Below are positions 57,512 through 64,000 of a stretch of 64,000 nucleotides of DNA, piece by piece (the first letter of the stretch is position 1; every line of letters starts with the position of its first letter). The position numbers and the translations under genes are program-made. The notes under the pieces are model-generated. The model worked only from the letters and a program-made list of their open reading frames with translations. It was not told the DNA's origin and did no database searches. Source of the stretch: Anodontia alba (taxonomy: Eukaryota; Mollusca; Bivalvia; Lucinida; Lucinidae); assembly GCA_964016985.1 (NCBI GenBank), contig OZ024826.1, positions 37,985,070-38,049,069 of the forward strand, read 5' to 3'.

Positions 57512-57529
57512 CAAAAAAAAATGATACGT

Positions 57530-57625
57530 TTTCATATGTCTACAGTAACATATGTTTGTGTATTCATCTGAAGCGCCTCGTAGCAAAGAGGCGCTGCTGG
57601 TGAGTACAAACAACATATATTAACC
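57530..57625. repeat. Hairpin GTAACATATGTTTGTGTATTC
   Basis: ACATATGTTTGTGTATTCAT with GAAGCGCCTCGT pairs with AGAGGCGCTG and TGAGTACAAACAACATAT; a small relative of the family A and H centres. A similar hairpin is at 28384-28458 and a broken one at 6200-6250. Confidence 0.6.
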
Positions 57626-57644
57626 TATTTATGCCGAATGGACT

Positions 57645-58650
57645 GCTAAATGTACTTCTCTTTAGAAAGATTGTTTTCCGATAGACGGGGTGTAGAGACA
57701 TGGCCGCCATGCTGACAATCTATTTTCGCCTCTTCTCCTGAACTGAAAGGTCAATTGACTTGAAACTTGGTAAGACGCATCCGGTTGACTTGTAGATCAA
57801 AATAGCTAAAATTGTTCCGATCGGAATTCAACGTGGCCACCATGGCTGCTATCTTGAAAATCTTTTATTTTCGCTTCTTCTCCTGAACCGTAAGGCCAAT
57901 TGACTTGAAACTTGATAGGAAGCATCGGGTGTCCTCCTCGATCATCACAAATAGCTAAAATTATTCCGATCCGAATTCCAACATGGCCACCATGGCCATC
58001 ATCTTGAAATTCTATTTTTCGCTTTTTCTCCTGAACCGAAAGGCCAATTGACTTTAAACTTGGTAGGAAGCATCAGGGTGACTTATAGATCAAAATTAGC
58101 TAAAATTGTTCCGATCGGAAATTCAAGATGGCCGCCATGGCCGCTATCTTAGAAATCTATTTTGCATTTCTTCTCCTGAAGCGAAAGGCTAATTTACTCG
58201 AAACTTAATAGGAAATATCTGTGTGACTTGTAGATCACAAACAGCTAAAATTGTGCTGATTGGAAATCAAATATGGCCGCCATCTTGAAAATCTATTTGA
58301 ACAGAAAGGCAAATTGACTCGAAACTGGATAGGAAGTATCAGGGTGATTTGTAGATCATAAATAGCTAAATCATTCTGATCGGAAATCCAAGATGGTCAC
58401 CCTAGCTGCCGGGTTGAAAATCTATTTTGGATTTTTTTTATCCTGAACCAAAAGGCCAACTGACTCGAAACTTCATTGGAAGTATCGAGGGGACTTGTAG
58501 ATCAAAAGTAGCTAAAATATTCTGATTGGAAATCCAAGATGGCCGCCATTTTGAAAATCTATCTTGAACTTCTTCTCTTGAACCGAAAGGCCAATTGACC
58601 TGAAGCTTGTCTAGCAATCAGGTGAGTGATACAGGGCCATTTTCGCCCTC
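57645..58650. repeat. ~140-bp tandem repeat, about 7 units
   Basis: Each unit carries ATGGCCGCCAT, TTGAAAATCTATTTT, CTTCTCCTGAACCGAAAGGC, CAATTGACTTGAAACTT and TGTAGATCA..ATAGCTAAAATTG. Divergence between units is 10-20%. Confidence 0.88.
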
Positions 58651-58659
58651 TTGTTTAAT

Positions 58660-59088
58660 AGAAAGTTCCTACATTTAATACAAATAGTGTAGACCTTGAT
58701 CAGACGCCGCGTTCTGAAAAGAGAAAAGAGAAAAAATATATAAATGCATCTTCATATCCCTTTTATCTAGCAATATGCAAGCCTTGGCATTTCAACCATA
58801 TACAGTGTAACATGGGTAATGAGAACGACTTTGATTATCGTTAAACTAGAGGCCTATAATTCTAGAATTATGGGCCTCTGGTTAAACACATTAAAATCTA
58901 CAAATGTTACCTTGGAAACACCAAATATACAAACGAACGAAAATCAGAATCACAGTTTCTTTACATGACAGCGTTGTAGTTTGCAGGGCTGCATACTGTA
59001 GTGAAGTCTGATAAAAATCACTCCGGTTTTCACTCGGAAACACCGAAACACATGTAAAAAACAAAACAACCCCACCCCCCCACCTCCC

Positions 59089-59119
<31 letters not shown>

Positions 59120-59434
59120 CATACATGTACTGATTCATGCAGTACCAAAGGTTTGCTGAGGTAATAAACAAATTGAAAAGCTCTTTCAAAAACGTCTGAA
59201 GATCTGCCTAATAACGTAGAATTAACTTCTGTTTTCACTATATATTACGAGTATTTGTACTATCGTCCCTTCTTGTATAAAATGTACATGCGCTTTCATT
59301 TCTAGATTATTCTAGCCTTTATAATATTTCCACTTCAATGGTGCCGTGTTAAATACACATTTTAAAGATAAGGCCTATTAATGGCTTTCATGAAAGATAA
59401 AGATCTTTCTAAACTTCATCAATCTGGTTAAACA
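58660..59434. other. Unassigned; one small hairpin
   Basis: Hairpin ACTAGAGGCCTATAATTCTA and mirror at 58846-58886; otherwise an A run and nothing recognised. Confidence 0.5.
59094..59119. repeat. A run
   Basis: About 26 adenines after CCCACCCCCCCAC; low complexity. Confidence 0.93.
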
Positions 59435-59478
59435 TTGCTGATTACTAGTGTACTTCAATATTTGATTTCCTTCATAAG

Positions 59479-59653
59479 TTTTGAATTACTGTCTAATTCA
59501 TGTAACGATTCTATTCGCGTGACTAAAACAGCGCTCGATATCTTCGAACCGGACGCCTATGTCATTATTGTGGATGAAGAGAAATTAACCCTTGAAACAA
59601 TATTATATTTTCTTTTTAATGAATTATCATCAGATAACAGAATTAATCCATAA
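59479..59653 (+). CDS. Candidate terminal exon, unknown
   Basis: After TTTCCTTCATAAG there is an open frame ending at TAA 59651-59653. It contains ALDIFEPDAYVIIVDEEKLT and ETILYFLFNELSS. Alternating charged and hydrophobic residues suggest real coding. I do not recognise the family and found no upstream exon. Confidence 0.3.
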
Positions 59654-60289
59654 AGACAGAAATGATATAAAATCTCTTCCAGAACGGAAATATTTTACTT
59701 GGTTATTTAGCAATTAAGCCTGTCTCATGAGCTACATCAACGTAAAATTGGTTTCTTTAAAAGATCTAAGACCACTTTCCATTATTTGCCTTAATGTGTA
59801 TTTATGATGTTGCTTTTTTGATACGATCATATGAATAGTACATTGTATATTAACTTCTTCTCAAGTATTGTCTGTTTTTGTTTTAAGATATCCTAAATGA
59901 CTTGCTACACTACATCATTTGAAATCATAAACTAAGTCCAATACGCTATTACCTTTTCAATAGAGCTACTTTGTAAGAGAGGTGCGTAATTTATATGGAC
60001 TAGACACGAAAACGATGAAAGCTTTTAAATGGAAGAACAGTTGTAACGAAAAATTACATGTCATTTATTTCATATTTTGAATCATGTCGTAAACCAAACA
60101 TTCTTCAGTGAATACGCTTCTGCTAGGATTAATGGCGAATCAAAGAGCTTGTTAAGATAAAGAACATGTTAAGAGAATTATTGTTCCTAAATGGTACTAG
60201 TACATGCAGGATGCTATCTATAACGAGCTTAACGAAGCTTATAATAATGCAAGATTTGTCCTTACATACACTTGGTAGAAATTCCTCCA

Positions 60290-60615
60290 TTTTTACAAGG
60301 GAGAAAACAGTTGGGATTTCCTATTTTCTTTCCCGTATAACTATCGCCTTCTGAAAAGAGTTATTCACTAAAAAGAAAGAATTTTCTCCCAAGGGGAGCA
60401 AATTCTTTCCTTTTTGTGTAGACCTCTTTCAGAAAAGGAAAACAATCTGGACAGAGTTGCCTCCCCTGCACTTGGTGGAAATTCCGCCATTTTAACAAAG
60501 GAGTCAACTGTTGTGATTTCCTATTTTATTTCCAGTATTAGCTATCCCCTTCTGAAAAGAGATCTATACGGGGAGCAAATTCTTTCCTTTCAGAAGTGGT
60601 AAATCATTTTGACGG
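60290..60615. repeat. Duplicated CTTCTGAAAAG hairpin unit (family J)
   Basis: Two ~190-bp direct units, each ending in CTTCTGAAAAGAG, GGGAGCAAATTCTTTCC and TTTCAGAA. Single or partial members lie at 8066-8165, 18085-18170, 22272-22378, 27890-27985 and 34740-34860. Confidence 0.65.
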
Positions 60616-61219
60616 CGTTCTCTCCCCTGCAAACGTAAATCCAAACGCTAACTCGTCCATTTGTTGATGAGAGCAGATCATTTCGAGCATATTTAATCTT
60701 TTTGAATGGTGCATTTAGAGGGCATGAGTATCTTACGATAAATCTGGAATGTTTTCTCATTATTATTATTCCATAAGAAATGATGTATTTGTTAGAAGTA
60801 CCTCGACAAGGAGCCTTCAAAGTGTACCCACAATACATATTTTATGCAGATCTAGATATATTCATCTCACAGATTATTAACACATTGAGGACTTAGTGTA
60901 CCCAGAAATCATTCTGCATTGGAGACAATTGGCATGAATTGTCAAATCAAGTTTTCTTGGAAAAAAGATCCAATATGTCGTCTGCTGAATATTTTACCCA
61001 GAGGTCTTAGCGTTAAGCACAGCAGCTTTCTACACTTTTCCACTTTGTCTTATATTTCTACAAATCTATGTGTACTCCTCCCCCACGTCCCTCATATTAT
61101 ATATATATATAGTGAAATGGGGAGAGTAGGGGTTTAAGATCATCAAAGCCTTTTCTCTCTGTTGATATATTCTACAGTATTCACTCATTCTTAAAGCGGA
61201 CAACAACGGCCCTGATCAG

Positions 61220-61503
61220 TATTACGAAAACAAGTCTATTTAAATATACTGAAAATTTTACCACCAAAAGAATGAAATTTTTCAGATTAAAATTCAGATA
61301 TTTTTCATATTTCTGCTCAAGACATAGATTGTTGGTACTTATATATATTAGAACCGCCTCGGCGAGGCGGTTCTAACGGGTACCCTCAATCTATGTTTTT
61401 GAGCAGAAGTAAGAAAAATAATGTATACCCATGTAAACCCCAACTTTACTATATAAAAGTGGGGTTTAAGGGGGCCAACATTTTTAGGCGTGTTTTCGTG
61501 ATG
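61220..61503 (+). mobile_element. MITE family A copy 24
   Basis: Near complete; TATATATA interrupts the left arm (GGTACTTATATATATTAGAA). Confidence 0.87.
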
Positions 61504-62461
61504 AGACTCTAATATCTGAACTCTGTGCAGTCTGATCAGGGTCACGTCTTCGCTGTTCGCACATGCCTAGAAGACATGTTTTGACGCGCCTCGTTTACTA
61601 TCATATTTTTGTTTTGTTTGTTTTTATAAAAGCCACATGAAATCAAATGGACTCTTCTACATCAACTGTTCGGACAGGTTCATTTCTAGTAGGAGGTTAG
61701 TCGTTATTACAAGCAAGTTTAGTAGAATTTCCTGTATTATCAAATGCAAACAGCCGCGTTATACCGTGTCTGATCTGGGTCTAAACTGTTTTCCAATGTC
61801 GCCTTGTAGGGAAACTAGGCATCTACCTACGAGGTAGCAAATAGGGGAACCATATTTTCTTTTATTCTTACAGATTTACTAATATGTGAAATTAACCCAG
61901 GGTACGGCATGGACATAAAATATATTGATTCATACTGATAATAGGGTCAGAGGTTAATTCGATCTGTTACTGAAGCGGCGTGTTGCACCCACGTTTGATA
62001 GGGGTCAGTGGAATTCGAGCTCTCGATTTCATGACAAATCAAACAGCATGACAAATATTAAATGGAAAGATAAGCTATTTTGTGATTTGTGTTTGCAACC
62101 GTACACTTAATACCCCCATATTGTAAATAATCTGGCATTTTATTATTCTTTAATTTGTTTTTAATTGTGTGTCTGTGGCAATAAGGGGAAAGTGATATGT
62201 TGTAAACATATGATGTCGATAAGACACGATTGTAATCAACATACAAACAAAATAATATTGTTTCGAATAGATTGCAACTAATGGCATGAATAAGCAATGA
62301 GTGTGTTTTGGGAAAACCACCTCGCAGATGCATTATAATACAGTAATTATCTTAATATGCCAATAAGTACGTCTCTCATTTCTTACCTGTCAGATACATA
62401 TACCAAACTTATCCTTTACAAATCTCTGGGCTAATTCTGCTGACAACATATTGATGATCAT
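61504..62461. other. Unassigned
   Basis: No repeat family or exon recognised apart from weak CTGATCAGGGTC modules. Confidence 0.5.
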
Positions 62462-62613
62462 TTTCTCAATTTTTCCAGAAAAACAGCGTTTGACGATTCA
62501 TGCAAATTGTCTCCATTGGAGACAATTTGCATGAAATGTCAGAACTCTGTTTTTCTGGGGAAAATAGGAAAATACTTCAATACATTGTATATCGTCTGCT
62601 GATACTTTAAAAC
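62462..62613. repeat. Hairpin element, GACAATTTGCATGAAATGTC
   Basis: ATGCAAATTGTCTCCATTGG pairs with its mirror; outer CAGAAAAACAG pairs with CTGTTTTTCTG. Abuts the left end of MITE B copy 4. Confidence 0.68.
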
Positions 62614-62614
62614 A

Positions 62615-62857
62615 GGGCCCAGTTGTTCAAAGCTAACGACATCGTTAGTTAACGATTCGTTAAAATTTACATCGAGTGATACGCAAATATGCTGAAATTT
62701 TTTGCTGAAAAAATGTGAGTAGCTTTTGCAGTGCAAAAGCTACTCAAATTTTTGCAGCAAAAATATCAGAATATTGTATATTGAATCTGCTAAAATATTC
62801 AACGAAATGGCCCTTAACGAGCTCGTTAAGCTGACGATGCTTTGAACAACTGGGCCC
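62615..62857. mobile_element. MITE family B copy 4
   Basis: Ends GGGCCCAGTTGTTCAAAGC and complement; centre TGAGTAGCTTTTGCAGTGCA folds on itself. Confidence 0.87.
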
Positions 62858-63494
62858 AGAGTGCTAAGCGTTAAACACACCTTTTGATTTAAAACAAATG
62901 TTGGCTGCAGGGTATACATTTTGGCTTCCTGATCCGACTGCTATAGGAGCAGTTTGCTCAAGCATGTCTGATCTAGATCTGCCCTGCGTTTCAAACAGAA
63001 AAAAATAAAAACTTAGAATAAATCGGTGTCCAGAAAGACATTTTCTGTACGTATGTGCTTTGCATTGGTGATTGATAACACGTACAGAATAGTGGGACGT
63101 TTGATTTCAACTAAAGGCTCATATTTTATTTTGTTTTATTCTCTCTGGGATGTCAGGTAGTTGTACACGTCATTCAACATGGCCGACGGGAGTTAACGTG
63201 CCTCGCTTCACGGCATATGTTTGCCTTCATATTTTATGAAGGTCATGTTCCTCAATTCATTTATATATATAGCGCAGTGAGCGATTTTAATCAGTATTTT
63301 TGAAAATGTTCATTTTTTCCGATAGTTCCAAACTCTTTTAGATATTTTCAAAATCTGAAAACCATGCACATATTCATAGAAAAAATGTTACTTCTGACAT
63401 TTGCACCCAAAGAAGACTCAAATCAGCCTGCGTATCCGCGCATTGTGAACAGTGTCTTCGTTGTCAGCATGAAGACATTTTACATCCTTGGCTA
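62858..63494. other. Unassigned
   Basis: No feature recognised; one weak ACTCAAATCAGCCTGCGTAT module near 63417. Confidence 0.5.
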
Positions 63495-63774
63495 CATCAC
63501 GAAAACATGCCTATATAATTTCGACCCCCTTAAACCCCACTTTTATATAGTAAAACTGGGGTTTACAGGGGTATACATTATTTTTCTTATTTCTGCTCAA
63601 ATACATAGATTGTGGGTACTCGTTAGAACCGCCTCGCGGAGGCGGTTCTAACGAGTACCCACAATCTATGTTTTGAGCAGAAATATGAAAAATATCAGAG
63701 TTTTTTATCTAAATATTTTTTCAGTTTTTGGAGGTGAAATTTTCTATATGTTTGAATAGGCGTGTTTTCGTAAT
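63495..63774 (-). mobile_element. MITE family A copy 25
   Basis: Complete, with a perfect centre. Confidence 0.9.
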
Positions 63775-64000
63775 GATCCAAACTGCACCCAGTGACGATT
63801 CTGATCAGACTGCGCAAATGCGCAGGGTGATCCGACTCTTCGTTGGGTGCACATGTAAAAAGATGCGTTTTCTGACGGACTGGCTCTTATGTATACCAAT
63901 ATAGTGAAACTGGTGTCACTAACGTCTCAAAATTGGATGAATATTTCATAGACCTCCATCGGTGTTCCAGAGAATTTAGCTATAATACTTCTCACAGTAT

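Noticed and set aside
57645..58650. CRISPR-like repeat-spacer array
   Set aside because: Units are contiguous, ~140 bp and diverged; the host is eukaryotic.

Overview
The window is non-coding-rich, AT-rich eukaryotic DNA. It has intron-split genes, tRNA-derived SINEs, a mariner, a LINE relic and very many short inverted-repeat (MITE-like) elements. The repeat style (dense hairpin MITEs, ACGGACGG-tailed tandem units, SINEs with a common tail) fits a marine invertebrate, most likely a mollusc. That taxon call is inference; no marker gene is present.

Two genes can be assembled by matching open exons, splice sites and splice phase. (1) Minus strand, 14465 back to 3697: the 5' part of a secreted protein. 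A signal-peptide exon (14408-14465), a Ser/Thr-rich exon (10839-11009) and a Cys/Asn-glycosylation-rich exon (3697-3868) join in phase 1/1; the rest lies off the left edge. Its first intron holds a 2.7-kb TTCGAA satellite that flips orientation near its right end. (2) Plus strand, 23180-32857: a protein-kinase gene of about five exons. It has a basic N-terminus, about 560 residues of unknown sequence and a C-terminal kinase domain with glycine loop, Lys, HND, DFG and APE. Exons 1-4 join perfectly in phase. The exon 4/5 junction does not, so the gene may be slightly damaged or use an unusual splice site. Near-identical ~400-450-bp blocks lie in intron 3 and just after the last exon.

Layout: 1-3 kb, a decayed ~300-bp-unit array with MITE insertions; 3.6-14.5 kb, the secreted-protein gene; 15-22 kb, SINEs and MITEs; 23-33 kb, the kinase gene, whose introns carry five copies of the main MITE; 34-46 kb, MITEs, SINEs and a decayed mariner; 46.5-54.3 kb, a cluster of mobile elements (a nearly intact mariner, retroelement pieces, a frameshifted L1/Tx1-like LINE and a minus-strand relic); 55-64 kb, more palindromic elements, an (AT)n tract and a ~140-bp tandem array.

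The dominant signal is one MITE family (called A here). About 26 copies of ~280 bp share ends CATTACGAAAACACGCC and a central ~60-bp palindrome built on GAACCGCCTCG. I found no complete LTR element, CRISPR, rRNA or functional tRNA.
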